Positions 55,216-64,000 are shown, counted from the stretch's first letter. The stretch: DNA of 64,000 bases from Skermanella rosea (GCF_016806835.2 NZ_CP086111.1:4271471-4335470), one strand, 5' to 3'. The notes: a model not told the origin generated them from the sequence alone. Numbers and translations: made by a program.

Positions 55216-55797
55216 ATGAAGGACGATCAGAATTCCGGTAAGGACAACGGTTCCTACCTGCTCGGACAGGCCCTCACGGGTCGGCACCTGCTGGATTCTC
55301 CCGGTCCTTCGAGCGGCATCGACACTGGCGGCGCGAAGCGGCCCGACGGCGACACCTACCTGCGGGGTCCCCGCCCCCTGCCCCGCCGGCCCAACCGGCG
55401 CATCGACCCGCGCGGCTTGGGCGACCGCCCGACGGTGACGGACCGCACCGTCGGCGTTCCCGATCGCACCGCCGCCGAGCGGATCTCGGCCGCCGCGTCC
55501 GCCATGCAGGCCGACAACGACTTCGAACTGGACGACGACGATTCCGACGACCTGAACTCGAACGGCCTGATCTCCCGCTCCGGCTGCCCGCGCGGATGGC
55601 TGATCAGCGAAGCCGAACTGGCGCGCCGTTTCGCCCGCATGGGCGGCCGGTTCGAGGACGTCGAGGTGGACACCGAGCTGGACCGGCCCGCCGCCCCCGC
55701 CAAGCCCGCCCAACCCGCCCCGCGGGACGCCGCGCACGCCTCCTCCTACACCTCCCTGTTCGACCTGCCCCGCCGTCCTCCCGCTTCGAAGCGCTGA
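55216..55797 (+). CDS. Hypothetical disordered protein
   Basis: This 193-residue protein is rich in Pro, Arg, Gly and Asp and likely disordered, with an acidic stretch (DFELDDDDSDDLNS, about residue 102) and a short ordered-looking segment ISRSGCPRGWLISEAELARR. The C terminus is Pro/Ala-rich. No family recognised. Lack of a signal peptide suggests a cytoplasmic protein. The strong AT-rich upstream region argues that the gene is expressed. Confidence 0.6.
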   Translation: MKDDQNSGKDNGSYLLGQALTGRHLLDSPGPSSGIDTGGAKRPDGDTYLRGPRPLPRRPNRRIDPRGLGDRPTVTDRTVGVPDRTAAERISAAASAMQADNDFELDDDDSDDLNSNGLISRSGCPRGWLISEAELARRFARMGGRFEDVEVDTELDRPAAPAKPAQPAPRDAAHASSYTSLFDLPRRPPASKR

Positions 55798-55887
55798 CCG
55801 GACGCCCTGCGCGCGAGGGCTTGAAACTTCCCGCCGCCGACGTGTTTCCTTCCCGGGGAATAGGCCCCACGGGAAGAGGAAATGGAT

Positions 55888-56727
55888 ATGTCGAACCACC
55901 CTGCCCTGGCACCCGGCCGCGTCGCCGTCGTCACCGGGGCGGCCAGCGGCATCGGCCTTGCCGCGGCACGTCGCTTCGCGGCGCTCGGCATGAAGGTCTG
56001 CATGGCCGACATCGATGCGGACACCCTGGAAACAGCCGCATCCCAGCTTGGCGGCACCACCGAGACCCTGGCGGTCCCGACCGACGTCTCCGATCGCGCC
56101 CAGGTCGAGCGCCTCCGGGACAAGGTCCTGGACCGCTTCGGCGAAGTCGCCGTCCTGATGAACAATGCCGGCCGCGAGGGCGGCGGCGGGCTGTTCGGCG
56201 ATCCTGCGCGCTGGCGGGCCATCCTGGACACCAACCTGTGGGGCGTCGTCCACGGCGTGCAGGTCTTCGGCCCGGCCATGATCGCCCAGAACACAGCGGC
56301 GGCCATCGTCAACACCGGCTCCAAGCAGGGCATCACCTGCCCGCCCGGCGACACCGCCTACAACGTGACCAAGGCCGGCGTGAAGGTCGTGACCGAAGCG
56401 CTCGCCCACGAGCTGCGCAATACCGAGGGCTGCCAGGTAACCGCCCACCTGCTGATCCCCGGCTTCACCTTCACCGGCTTCACCCGCGTCCGCGTTTCGG
56501 AGAAACCGCCGGGAGCCTGGACGCCCGAGCAGGTCATCGATTTCATGCTGCCCGCCATGGCCGCAGGCGACTTCTATATCCTCTGCCCGGACAACGACGT
56601 GACCCGGGAGATGGACGAGAAGCGCATCCGCTGGGCGGCCGAGGACATCATCCGCAATCGTCCCCCCCTGTCCCGCTGGCATCCGCTGTACAAGGAAGAG
56701 TTCGAGAAGTTCGACCCGAAGGGCTGA
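55888..56727 (+). CDS. Short-chain dehydrogenase/reductase
   Basis: The 279-residue oxidoreductase has the nucleotide loop TGAASGIGLAAA, NNAGREGGGG, and the catalytic Tyr-Lys in YNVTKAG, preceded by a serine in NTGSKQG. ATG 55888 is preferred because AGAGGA is at proper spacing from it; another ATG is six bases upstream. It is 10 bases before the cupin gene, so the two form an operon. Substrate unknown. Confidence 0.88.
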   Translation: MSNHPALAPGRVAVVTGAASGIGLAAARRFAALGMKVCMADIDADTLETAASQLGGTTETLAVPTDVSDRAQVERLRDKVLDRFGEVAVLMNNAGREGGGGLFGDPARWRAILDTNLWGVVHGVQVFGPAMIAQNTAAAIVNTGSKQGITCPPGDTAYNVTKAGVKVVTEALAHELRNTEGCQVTAHLLIPGFTFTGFTRVRVSEKPPGAWTPEQVIDFMLPAMAAGDFYILCPDNDVTREMDEKRIRWAAEDIIRNRPPLSRWHPLYKEEFEKFDPKG

Positions 56728-56737
56728 AAGGGACATC

Positions 56738-57289
56738 ATGACCGCCACAGCGAACGATACCGCCACCGCACGCCAGGACCCCAGCCGGGTCGCCTACCAG
56801 AAGCCGCAGCCTTTCGGCATGATGCCGGACATCTTCTTCGGCGGCGCCCTCGACCTTGGCGACGACGACAGTTCCTGGGTGCCCCAGGCCGACGGCGTCT
56901 GGTTCAAGCCGCTGATCCTCAACGTCAGCCAGGGCTACTATGTCAACCTGCTGAAGGTCCGCCAGTCCGGCGTACTGTCCCGCCACCGCCATTCCGGTCC
57001 GGTCCACGCCTTCACCCTGCGTGGCTCGTGGCACTATCTGGAGCATGACTGGGTCGCCCGCGAGGGCGACTACGCCTTCGAACCGCCGGGCGAGACCCAC
57101 ACGCTGGTCGTGCCGGAGGGCGTGGAGGAGATGGTGACCCTGTTCCACGTGACCGGCGGCTACACCTATGTCGATCCCCAGGGCGAGGCGCTGGGCTACG
57201 AGGACGTCTTCACCAAGCTCGCCAACGCCCGCCGCCACTTCGAGGCGATCGGCCTCGGCGCCGACCACGTCCAACGGCTGGTGCGGTGA
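56738..57289 (+). CDS. Cupin dioxygenase-like protein
   Basis: The 183-residue single-domain cupin resembles the 2,4'-dihydroxyacetophenone dioxygenase group. It has metal ligands in SRHRHSGPVHAFTL, a glutamate and later histidine in the GETHTLVV region, and the FEPPGETH signature. Members cleave carbon-carbon bonds next to carbonyls or are of unknown role. It is the second gene of an operon with a short-chain dehydrogenase. A hairpin terminator follows. Confidence 0.75.
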   Translation: MTATANDTATARQDPSRVAYQKPQPFGMMPDIFFGGALDLGDDDSSWVPQADGVWFKPLILNVSQGYYVNLLKVRQSGVLSRHRHSGPVHAFTLRGSWHYLEHDWVAREGDYAFEPPGETHTLVVPEGVEEMVTLFHVTGGYTYVDPQGEALGYEDVFTKLANARRHFEAIGLGADHVQRLVR

Positions 57290-57317
57290 GGCGGGGAGCC
57301 GGAGCCAAGTTTAGATT

Positions 57318-57357
57318 GCGGCACCCGACACCACCCCGTCCACTTGCCGGGTGCCGC
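57318..57357. terminator. Hairpin terminator between cupin and NCS2 genes
   Basis: A 10-bp perfect stem (57318-57327 with 57348-57357, GCGGCACCCG/CGGGTGCCGC) with a 20-base loop lies between two converging genes. The T tract is weak (TTCGCTCT). Confidence 0.5.
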
Positions 57358-57398
57358 TTCGCTCTACCAGACCCACAATAGGTTGGGTCCCGCCTCCC

Positions 57399-58796
57399 TC
57401 ACACGTGCTCGGCCGCCGCTGCCGCCGCGGAGGCCTCGCCGCGGGCATGCTCCGCGCTCTTCATGCCGTTGAAGAAGGCGTTCAGCGCGACCGCGACGAT
57501 GGCGGCCAGCAGGATGCCGGACTCCAGCAGCGGGTGCAGGGCGTGGGGCAGATTCTTGAAGAAGTTCGGCGCCACCAGCGGGATCATGCCGAAGCCGATG
57601 GAGATCGCGACGATGAACAGGTTGTTCGGGTTGTTGCGGAAATCGACGGCGGTCAGGATCCGGGCGCCGGTCGCCGCGACCATGCCGAACATCACCAGAC
57701 CCGCCCCGCCGAGCACCACCACCGGCACCGCCTCGACCAGCGCCGCCATCTTGGGAAGCAGGCCCAGGATCAGCATGATCACGCCGCCCGCCACCGTGAC
57801 CCAGCGCGAGCGGACGCCGGTGATGCCGACCAGACCGACATTCTGCGAGAACGAGGTGTAGGGGAAGGTGTTGAAGATGCCGCCCAGCAGCGTGCCGACG
57901 CCGTCGGCGCGCAGGCCTCGGGTCAGCGAGGCTTGGTTCACCTCGCGGCCGGTGATGTCGCCCAGCGCCAGGAACATGCCGAGCGACTCGATCATGACGA
58001 CCAGCATCACGATGCACATGGTCAGGATCGGGATCAGGTGGAACTGGGGCATGCCGAAATGGAAGGGCAGCACCAGGTCGAACCACGCCGCGGTCGCGAC
58101 CTTGCCGAAGTGCATCAGGCCCAGCGACGCCGCGAGGACCGACCCGGCGACGATGCCCAGCAGCACCGCGATGTTGGCGACGAACCCCTTGCCCCACTTA
58201 ATCAGCGCCAGGATCACCAGCAGCACGAACAGCGCGATGCCCAGCCCGGCCACCTGCCCGTAATTGGGATTGGGGAAGGCCGCCGGCACGCCGTCCACCA
58301 TCTTGGTCAGCATCGGCAGCCCGCCGCCCGCCCAATTGATCCCGACCCGCATCAGCGAGATGCCGATCACCAGGATGATGGTGCCGGTCACGACCGGCGG
58401 AAAAAGAGGCAGTAATCTGCTGATGAAAGGGGCAACCACGATCCCGAACACACCCGCCGCGATGACCGAGCCGTAGATCCCCAAGAGCCCGATATCAGGC
58501 GCCGCGGCCATGGACAGCATCGGCCCGACGGAGGCGAAGGTCACGCCCATCATGACCGGCAACCGGATGCCGACTCCGGGGAAACCCAGGCACTGCACCA
58601 GCGTCGCCAACCCGCAGGCGAACAGGTCGGCGCTGATCAGGAAGGCGACGTCCTCCGGCGGCAGGCTCAGCGCCCGCCCGATGATCAGCGGCACCGCAAC
58701 CGCACCGGCATACATCACCAGCACGTGCTGCAAGGCCAGGGGTATCAGCCGCGGCAGCGGCAGTCGTTGGTCCACGGGGTGGGTGGTGGTCGCCAT
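57399..58796 (-). CDS. NCS2 nucleobase:cation symporter (xanthine/uracil permease)
   Basis: The 465-residue transporter has about fourteen membrane segments and the NCS2 signature SQNVGLVGITGVRSRWV, with an upstream Gln-rich first helix (LALQHVLVMYAGAVAVP) and the conserved glutamate in MIESLGMFLALG. Members import uracil, xanthine or uric acid with protons or sodium. ATG 58796 is preferred; the frame is open to 58847. Purine versus uracil preference cannot be settled. Confidence 0.9.
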   Translation of the reverse strand: MATTTHPVDQRLPLPRLIPLALQHVLVMYAGAVAVPLIIGRALSLPPEDVAFLISADLFACGLATLVQCLGFPGVGIRLPVMMGVTFASVGPMLSMAAAPDIGLLGIYGSVIAAGVFGIVVAPFISRLLPLFPPVVTGTIILVIGISLMRVGINWAGGGLPMLTKMVDGVPAAFPNPNYGQVAGLGIALFVLLVILALIKWGKGFVANIAVLLGIVAGSVLAASLGLMHFGKVATAAWFDLVLPFHFGMPQFHLIPILTMCIVMLVVMIESLGMFLALGDITGREVNQASLTRGLRADGVGTLLGGIFNTFPYTSFSQNVGLVGITGVRSRWVTVAGGVIMLILGLLPKMAALVEAVPVVVLGGAGLVMFGMVAATGARILTAVDFRNNPNNLFIVAISIGFGMIPLVAPNFFKNLPHALHPLLESGILLAAIVAVALNAFFNGMKSAEHARGEASAAAAAAEHV

Positions 58797-58885
58797 AAGG
58801 GTCCTCTGCGCCAAGAATGCATCCTGAGGCGCAGAGGATTGCAACAATTACGCCATAATTCCACCGATCCGGCGCCCCGCTGCCG

Positions 58886-59416
58886 TCACTGCCCGTAGGC
58901 CAGCACGTGGTCGGGATAATGGACGTCGGCGGCGGGATCGCGCTTGAAGTCGAGCAGTAGGACGACGCGCGTCTCGCCGCTGCGATTCCAGGCCTCGTGC
59001 TCGGTCGTGTCGTCGAACAGCATCAGGCCGCCGGGGGTCCATGACTTGGTCTCCGGCCCGACCCGGATCGCGCAGTCGGGGGGCGTCAGCAGCCCCAGAT
59101 GGGCGCGTAGGACCTCGCTGGTGTAGCCGAAATGCGGCCCGATATAGGTCCCGGGCGCCAGGGAGGAGAAACCGGCGGTCAGCAGTCCGGGAATCCCCTC
59201 GATCGCCTCGGTGGTGCGCGGGCAGAGCGCGCAATGCTCCTCCACCTTCTGGCCGAACTTGTAGAGCGGGAACACCGTCCAGTTCCCGTCATAGATGCTC
59301 TTCTCGGGCCAGGCGATGAAATACTCCTTGGAGAGGGCGAGCAATTCGGCCCGGATATCCATCCAGGCGTCGGAGAGGGCGGCCAGTTCCGGCACCTGCG
59401 CCGGGTCCATGAACAT
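58886..59416 (-). CDS. Aspartyl/asparaginyl beta-hydroxylase-like protein
   Basis: The 176-residue protein has the double-stranded beta-helix of the Asp/Asn hydroxylase family. The iron-binding histidine is in GPHFGYTSEVLRAHLGL, a second is in TTEHEAWNRSG, and the oxoglutarate-binding arginine follows (ETRVVLLLDF). It lies divergent from the siderophore receptor gene. Relatives hydroxylate aspartate in peptides, including siderophores. ATG 59416 is favoured by GAGG at good spacing. Confidence 0.8.
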   Translation of the reverse strand: MFMDPAQVPELAALSDAWMDIRAELLALSKEYFIAWPEKSIYDGNWTVFPLYKFGQKVEEHCALCPRTTEAIEGIPGLLTAGFSSLAPGTYIGPHFGYTSEVLRAHLGLLTPPDCAIRVGPETKSWTPGGLMLFDDTTEHEAWNRSGETRVVLLLDFKRDPAADVHYPDHVLAYGQ

Positions 59417-59583
59417 GATTGAACCTCGTGAATACAATGTAACTCAAAAGAGAAATATAATGGCACAGAATGCTCCGAAGGGGCAATCGCCGCTGCGGTT
59501 TTGAGCTTCAGGTGGCGCCGACTTCACGCCCGCCCAGGCATATCGTCCGCAATCCCCTCGATTGACTACCCCAACCAAAACTA

Positions 59584-59610
59584 TTGCAAGTCACTCGCAT
59601 TATCATTAGC
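59584..59610. promoter_or_regulatory. Fur box upstream of the siderophore operon
   Basis: On the minus strand the stretch reads GCTAATGATAATGCGAGTGA then CTTGCAA, with overlapping GATAATGC-like hexamers as in Fur boxes. It lies about 70 bases before the receptor ATG. Iron repression of the receptor operon is expected. Confidence 0.6.
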
Positions 59611-59678
59611 GTCCCGCAGCACCGTCCCGGCGCCTCCCCGACCGGCCGCCCTGTTCTGTCTTCTGCGGGAAAATCCCC

Positions 59679-61844
59679 ATGCCTTCCGAAACTCGCCCAA
59701 TTCCCCTCCTGGCAAGGCTGCTGGGAACCGCGGCGATCACAATTCTTCCCGTGGCCCTTCCCGCGACCCTTCCCGCCGGGGCTTCCGCCCAGGAGACGGA
59801 CGGCGGCCAGATCGTCCTGCCGCCCATCTCGGTCGAAACCACGGCCCCGACCGGCACCAGCCCGGTGCAGGGCTACGTGGCGCCGGTGACGTCCACCGCT
59901 ACCAAGACCGACACGCCGCTGATCGAGACGCCGCAGTCGATCTCCGTCATCACCCGCGACCAGCTCGACGACCGCGCCGTGCAGTCCATCAGCGAGGCGC
60001 TGGGCTACACCGCCGGCACCTTCTCCGGCACCATCGCCGACCCGCGATTCGACGATCCCAATATCCGCGGGTTCAGCGCCGGCCCCAACCAGTTCCTGGA
60101 CGGGCTGCGCATCCTGCGCACCTTCGGCGCGCCGGCGATCGAGCCCTACGGCCTGGAGCGGGTCGAGGTGCTGCGCGGCCCCTCCTCCGTGCTGTACGGC
60201 CAGTCGGTGCCGGGCGGGCTGGTCAACATGGTCAGCAAGCGCCCGACCGAACAGAGCTTCGGCGAGGTCAACCTCCAGGCCGGCAGCCACGACCGCTACC
60301 AGGGCTCCTTCGACCTGGGCGGACCGCTCGACCAGGAGGGGCAATTCCTCTACCGGCTGACGGCGCTGGGCCGCAAGAGCGACACCCAGATGGACCATGT
60401 GGAGGACGACCGCTGGTTCGTCGCCCCGGCGCTGACCTGGAAGCCCGACGCCGACACCAGGCTGACCCTGCTCGGCCGGTTCCAGCACGACGAGGCGCAG
60501 TCGCCGCCGGGCCTGCCCGCCGTCGGCACCCTCTTCGGCAGCCCGTTCGGCGACATCTCCACCAGCTTCTACCCGGGCGAGCCGACCTTCCGCGACAGCG
60601 AGCTGGAGCTGTCCAGCATCGGCTACGACTTCGAGCACCGCATCGACGACACCTTCACGATCCGGCAGAACGCCCGGTACCTGCATCTCAGTTTCGACTA
60701 CGACACGCTGTTCACGTCGGGCTTGGCCGCCGACCAGCGCACGCTCCAGCGCGGCAGCCTGGTCCAGCGGGAAAGCTCCGACACCGTCAATGTCGACACC
60801 TCGGGACAGGCGAAGTTCGTCACCGGCCCGCTGGGCCACACGGCGTTGCTGGGCGTGGATTACCGCCGCTTCTGGGGCGACACCCAGACGGGATTCGGCG
60901 CCGCCCCGTCGCTCGACCTGCTGAATCCGGTCTACGGGCAGGCGATCGCCCTGCCCCCGATCGGGACCGACCGCGACGACGACCTCAGCCAGCTCGGCGT
61001 CTATGTCCAGGACCAGGTCAGGCTCGACAAGTGGCTGCTGACCCTGGGCGGGCGCCACGACTGGGTCGAGACCGAGCAGCGCAGCCGCATCACCGGCGCG
61101 GAGACCACGCAGGACGACAGCGCCTTCACCGGCCGCGCCGCCCTGATGTACCTGTTCGACAGCGGCTTCGCCCCCTATGTCAGCTACACCACCTCGTTCG
61201 ACCCGGTGATCGGGACCCAGGCGCCCCAGCGCGGCGGCGGCAGTTTCGAGCCGACCGAGGGCGAGCAGTACGAGGTCGGCGTCAAGTACCAGCCGCCCGG
61301 CAGCAACAGCTTCTTCACCGCGGCCCTGTTCGACCTGACCCGGACCAACGTCACCACCACCGACCCCGACTTCCCGACCTTCCAGGTCCAGACCGGCGAG
61401 GCGCGGGTCCGCGGCATCGAGCTGGAGGCGACCGCCAGCCTGATGCAGGGCCTGGACGTCACCGCCGCCTATACCTACCTCGACTCGGAAGTGACCGAGA
61501 GCAACACCGGGACCGAGGGGAACCGGCTCGCCGCCGTGCCCGAGCACCTCGCCAGCCTGTGGGGCGACTACAGCTTCCCCGAGGGCAGCGTGCTGGAAGG
61601 CTTCGGCCTGGGCGCCGGCGTGCGCCATGTCGGCTCCCGCTTCGGCAACGAGGCCAACGACATCAAGGTGCCCGGCGTCACCCTGTTCGACGCCGCGATC
61701 CGGTACGATTTCGACCGTTTCCGCCTCGCCCTCAACGCCAACAACCTGTTCGACAAGGAATACGTGACGTCGTGCGGCAGCGTCGGCGGCTGCTACTACG
61801 GCAACCGCCTCGCGGTGATCTCCACCCTGACATACCGCTGGTAA
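59679..61844 (+). CDS. TonB-dependent siderophore receptor
   Basis: The 721-residue outer-membrane receptor of the ferrichrome/FpvA type has a signal peptide (ending GASAQ) and a plug domain with ETPQSISVITRDQLDDRAV. The plug ends RVEVLRGPSSVLYGQSVPGG. About 22 beta-strands follow, and the C terminus is aromatic (TYRW). The protein imports ferric siderophore using TonB. Two cysteines (SCGSVGGCYYG) near the end are typical. ABC transporter genes follow directly after 6 bases. Confidence 0.92.
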   Translation: MPSETRPIPLLARLLGTAAITILPVALPATLPAGASAQETDGGQIVLPPISVETTAPTGTSPVQGYVAPVTSTATKTDTPLIETPQSISVITRDQLDDRAVQSISEALGYTAGTFSGTIADPRFDDPNIRGFSAGPNQFLDGLRILRTFGAPAIEPYGLERVEVLRGPSSVLYGQSVPGGLVNMVSKRPTEQSFGEVNLQAGSHDRYQGSFDLGGPLDQEGQFLYRLTALGRKSDTQMDHVEDDRWFVAPALTWKPDADTRLTLLGRFQHDEAQSPPGLPAVGTLFGSPFGDISTSFYPGEPTFRDSELELSSIGYDFEHRIDDTFTIRQNARYLHLSFDYDTLFTSGLAADQRTLQRGSLVQRESSDTVNVDTSGQAKFVTGPLGHTALLGVDYRRFWGDTQTGFGAAPSLDLLNPVYGQAIALPPIGTDRDDDLSQLGVYVQDQVRLDKWLLTLGGRHDWVETEQRSRITGAETTQDDSAFTGRAALMYLFDSGFAPYVSYTTSFDPVIGTQAPQRGGGSFEPTEGEQYEVGVKYQPPGSNSFFTAALFDLTRTNVTTTDPDFPTFQVQTGEARVRGIELEATASLMQGLDVTAAYTYLDSEVTESNTGTEGNRLAAVPEHLASLWGDYSFPEGSVLEGFGLGAGVRHVGSRFGNEANDIKVPGVTLFDAAIRYDFDRFRLALNANNLFDKEYVTSCGSVGGCYYGNRLAVISTLTYRW

Positions 61845-61850
61845 CCCGCC

Positions 61851-62630
61851 TTGGACGGAAACCTCTACGAACTCCAGGGCGCCGCCTTCGGCGTGCCCGG
61901 CCGCGACCTGCTCCATCCGCTCGACCTGACCCTGGCCGGACGCCGCATCCACGGGCTGATCGGCCCCAACGGGTCGGGCAAGAGCACGCTGGTCAAGCTG
62001 CTGGCCGGGCAGCAGAAGCCCACCCGGGGCACCGTCCGGTTCGCCGGCCGGCCGGTCGGCGACTGGGCCGGGCGCGCCTTCGCCCGCAAGGTGGCCTACC
62101 TGCCCCAGTTCACCCCGGCCGCCGACGGCATGACCGTGCGCGAGTTGGTGGCGCTCGGCCGCTTCCCCTGGCACGGCGCGCTGGGCCGGGTCACGGCGGC
62201 GGACCGGGCGGCCGTGGAGGAGGCGATCGCGCGCACCGGCATGGCGGGCCTGGCCGGGCGGCTGGTCGATACCCTGTCCGGCGGCGAGCGGCAGCGCGCC
62301 TGGCTCGCCATGATGCTGGCCCAGGACACCGAATGCCTGCTGCTGGACGAGCCGACCTCCGCCCTCGACGTGGCGCACCAGGTCGAGGTGCTGGCCCTCG
62401 TGCGCCGGCTCAGCCTGGAACGGTCGCTGGGCGTCGTCGTCGTCCTGCACGACGTCAACATGGCGGCGCGCTATTGCGACGAGATCCTGGCACTCGGCGG
62501 CGGCCGGCTGGTCGCGCGCGGCTCGCCGGCGGAGATCATGCGGCCGGAGATGCTGGCGCGGATCTACGGCCTGCCCATGGGCGTGCTTCCCCACCCGGCG
62601 ACCGGCCAGCCGATCGGCTACGTCCAATGA
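61851..62630 (+). CDS. Siderophore ABC transporter ATPase (FhuC/FecE type)
   Basis: The 259-residue ATPase has Walker A GPNGSGKS, the signature DTLSGGERQRAWLA and Walker B ECLLLDEPTSALD, with a histidine in VLHDVN. The start is TTG 61851, six bases after the receptor stop. It powers the FecCD-type permease at 63513. Its stop overlaps the binding-protein start (ATGA). Confidence 0.92.
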   Translation: MDGNLYELQGAAFGVPGRDLLHPLDLTLAGRRIHGLIGPNGSGKSTLVKLLAGQQKPTRGTVRFAGRPVGDWAGRAFARKVAYLPQFTPAADGMTVRELVALGRFPWHGALGRVTAADRAAVEEAIARTGMAGLAGRLVDTLSGGERQRAWLAMMLAQDTECLLLDEPTSALDVAHQVEVLALVRRLSLERSLGVVVVLHDVNMAARYCDEILALGGGRLVARGSPAEIMRPEMLARIYGLPMGVLPHPATGQPIGYVQ

Positions 62631-63520
62631 GAGGTAGCGCCGCCCTGTCCCGGCGGGCCTTCTGCGGGGCCGCCGCCCTGCTCGGCCTGCTGCCGTCCGA
62701 CCTCGCCGCGGCGCCCGCACCGTCGCGCGTCGCCGCGGTGGACTGGGCCATGCTGGAGACGGTGCTGGCGCTCGGCCTCGTGCCGGTCGCCGGGACCGAA
62801 CTGGCCCACTACGCTCGCTGGGTCGTGACGCCCCCAGTCCCGGCCCCCGTCGCCGACCTGGGCCTGCGCGGCGCGCCCAACCTGGAGCTGCTGCTGCGGA
62901 CCGCCCCCGACCTGATCCTCAGCTCCCACTTCTACGCCGGCATCCGCCACCGCCTCGGCCGGATCGCGCCGGTGCGGGAATCCTCGATCAACGCCCCGAA
63001 CGGCCGCCCCTATGCCCGCGCGCTGGCCGAAACCGCCGAGCTGGGCGCCTTGCTGGGCCGGGCCGACGCCGCCCGCGACTTGGTCGAAACGACAGAAGCG
63101 GCCATGGACGCCCACCGCCGCCTCCTGGCAGGAACCGACCGGCGCCCCGTCCTGGTGATGAATTTCGGCGACAGCCGCCATATCCGCACCTTCGGCGCCG
63201 ACAGCCTGCTCGGCTCGGTGCTGGAACGGCTGGGCCTGCCCAACGCCTGGACCGACCGGACGCAGTACCGGGCCTCGGCCACCGTCGGCATCGAGCGGCT
63301 GGCGGAGATGCCGGACGCCGTCCTGGTCGTGGTCGAGCCGACGCCTCCCGGGGTCGAGCCGGTGCTGCACTCCAGCCCGCTGTGGCACGCGCTGCCCGGC
63401 GTGCGCGCCGGTTCCCTGGTCCGCCTGCCTGCCGTCAATTCCTTCGGCGCGCTGCCCGCCGCCACCCGCTTCGCGGATCTGCTGGTGCCGCGCCTGACCG
63501 GGGAGCCCGCCGATGGCTGA
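62627..63520 (+). CDS. Siderophore-binding periplasmic protein (FhuD type)
   Basis: The 297-residue protein has a twin-arginine-like signal (SRRAFCGAAALLGLL), suggesting Tat export, and then a class III substrate-binding fold with DWAMLETVLALGLVPVAG, APNLELLLRTAPDLIL and a long backbone helix. It delivers the ferric siderophore to the permease. ATG 62627 overlaps the ATPase stop, and its own stop overlaps the permease start by 8 bases, so the operon is tightly coupled. Confidence 0.9.
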   Translation: MRGSAALSRRAFCGAAALLGLLPSDLAAAPAPSRVAAVDWAMLETVLALGLVPVAGTELAHYARWVVTPPVPAPVADLGLRGAPNLELLLRTAPDLILSSHFYAGIRHRLGRIAPVRESSINAPNGRPYARALAETAELGALLGRADAARDLVETTEAAMDAHRRLLAGTDRRPVLVMNFGDSRHIRTFGADSLLGSVLERLGLPNAWTDRTQYRASATVGIERLAEMPDAVLVVVEPTPPGVEPVLHSSPLWHALPGVRAGSLVRLPAVNSFGALPAATRFADLLVPRLTGEPADG

Positions 63521-64000
63521 CCTCGCCGCCCCCCGCCGCCACACGCCGGCAATGCCGCGCGGCCCGGCCCTGCTGGCCCTGGCGCTGGGCCTGACGGCCG
63601 CCGTCCTGGCGTTCCGGGAACTCCATCTCCTGCTCCCTGTGGCCCGCTGGCCCGGCGCGCTGCTGGCGCCGGACCTGACGGACATGGACCAGGTGCTGTT
63701 CCACTACAGCGCCCTGCCCCGCCTCGCGATGGCGCTGCTGTGCGGGGCGGCGCTCGGGCTGTCCGGCGCGCTGCTCCAGCGGGTGCTGCGCAACCCGATC
63801 GCGGAACCCTCGACGCTCGGCATCTCGACCGGCGCCCAGCTCGCCCTCGGCGCGGCGACGCTGCACGCCCCCGCCCTGATGGAAGCCTCGCGCGAGGCGG
63901 TGGCGCTGGCCGGCGCGGTGGCATCCATGCTGCTGGTCCTGGCGCTGTCGTGGCGCCAGGGCCTCCGCCCGGTCTCCGTCGTGCTGTCCGGCCTGGTGGT
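63513..64000 (+). CDS. FecCD-type siderophore permease, N-terminal part (cut by window edge)
   Basis: The frame runs from ATG 63513 to the right edge without a stop, 162 residues visible. It has membrane segments from residue 18 onward and the FecCD signature LPRLAMALLCGAALGLSGAL followed by RNPIAEPSTLGISTGAQ. It is the inner-membrane channel of the siderophore importer. In FhuB the gene is a fused double permease; whether this one is single or double cannot be seen. The order receptor, ATPase, binding protein, permease matches fhuACDB. Confidence 0.9.
   Translation, partial: MADLAAPRRHTPAMPRGPALLALALGLTAAVLAFRELHLLLPVARWPGALLAPDLTDMDQVLFHYSALPRLAMALLCGAALGLSGALLQRVLRNPIAEPSTLGISTGAQLALGAATLHAPALMEASREAVALAGAVASMLLVLALSWRQGLRPVSVVLSGLV

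Noticed and set aside
59501-62626. Apparent giant protein in frame with the siderophore-binding protein
   Set aside because: The upstream part is an out-of-frame reading of the receptor and ATPase genes; the real start is the ATG at 62627 with signal peptide and ATGA overlap.
59508-62720. Open frame of about 1070 codons antisense to the siderophore receptor and ATPase genes
   Set aside because: It opposes two clear genes, and its sequence is low-complexity Gly/Val/Arg/Gln typical of a shadow frame.

Overview
The window is high-GC DNA from an alphaproteobacterium, most likely a Rhodospirillales/Azospirillaceae member (Skermanella- or Azospirillum-like). This rests on gene style, very high third-position GC, the quinoprotein set, poly-hydroxyalkanoate and glycogen storage genes, and an alphaproteobacterial-type small RNA. 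I see no insertion sequence, prophage, CRISPR array, tRNA or rRNA. The window reads as chromosome-like, with two metabolic islands.

Layout. 1-9.8 kb: housekeeping genes (murI end, rpmB, upp), an iron ABC permease, PPK2, SelO, a translationally coupled pair of unknown proteins and an endonuclease III-like glycosylase. 9.9-11.1 kb: small unknowns including a STAS-like DUF4325 protein. 11.1-19.3 kb: a lanthanide-type methanol/alcohol dehydrogenase locus, xoxF-xoxG-xoxJ plus a CxxxCW rhodanese-like protein, followed by secreted accessory proteins, a SoxYZ-like carrier and a zinc metallohydrolase of the quinoprotein relay type. 19.4-27.9 kb: exopolysaccharide sugar transferase, FMN reductase, glutathione-dependent formaldehyde dehydrogenase (frmA), Tim44-like protein, a sigma-1.1-like small protein, a GntP permease and a sigma-54 activator. 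28.1-41.5 kb: a propane monooxygenase island. It holds a secondary-type alcohol dehydrogenase, a double CDGSH protein and two small proteins behind one perfect sigma-54 promoter. Behind a second sigma-54 promoter come the four-component diiron monooxygenase prmABCD, an amidohydrolase, a MIP18-like protein, a private GroEL and a second AcoR-type activator. 41.6-54.7 kb: MFS efflux, Rpn nuclease, PHB-depolymerase-type esterase, a candidate MmgR/alpha-r8 small RNA, a LuxR protein with a degenerate receiver, glgC-pgm, an MHYT sensor kinase with its response regulator, and small secreted proteins. 55.2-64 kb: disordered protein, SDR, cupin, NCS2 permease, Asp/Asn hydroxylase-like protein, and a Fur-box-preceded siderophore uptake operon that runs off the end.

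How it fits together. The organism appears equipped to oxidise short alkanes and alcohols. PrmABCD would hydroxylate propane (or a similar gas), the sigma-54-linked dehydrogenase would oxidise the alcohol, periplasmic XoxF would oxidise methanol or other primary alcohols with electrons passing to XoxG, and FrmA would clear formaldehyde. Carbon storage is represented by glgC-pgm, the PHB-depolymerase-type gene and the MmgR-like RNA. A 9-base element (TTGCACTGC) recurs in promoter regions near storage and prm genes and may be a PhaR-type operator.

Both oxidation operons carry a strong perfect hairpin directly after their main catalytic gene (after xoxF and after prmA), suggesting differential expression along the transcript. 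All functional assignments are from protein motifs and context; no database search was run.
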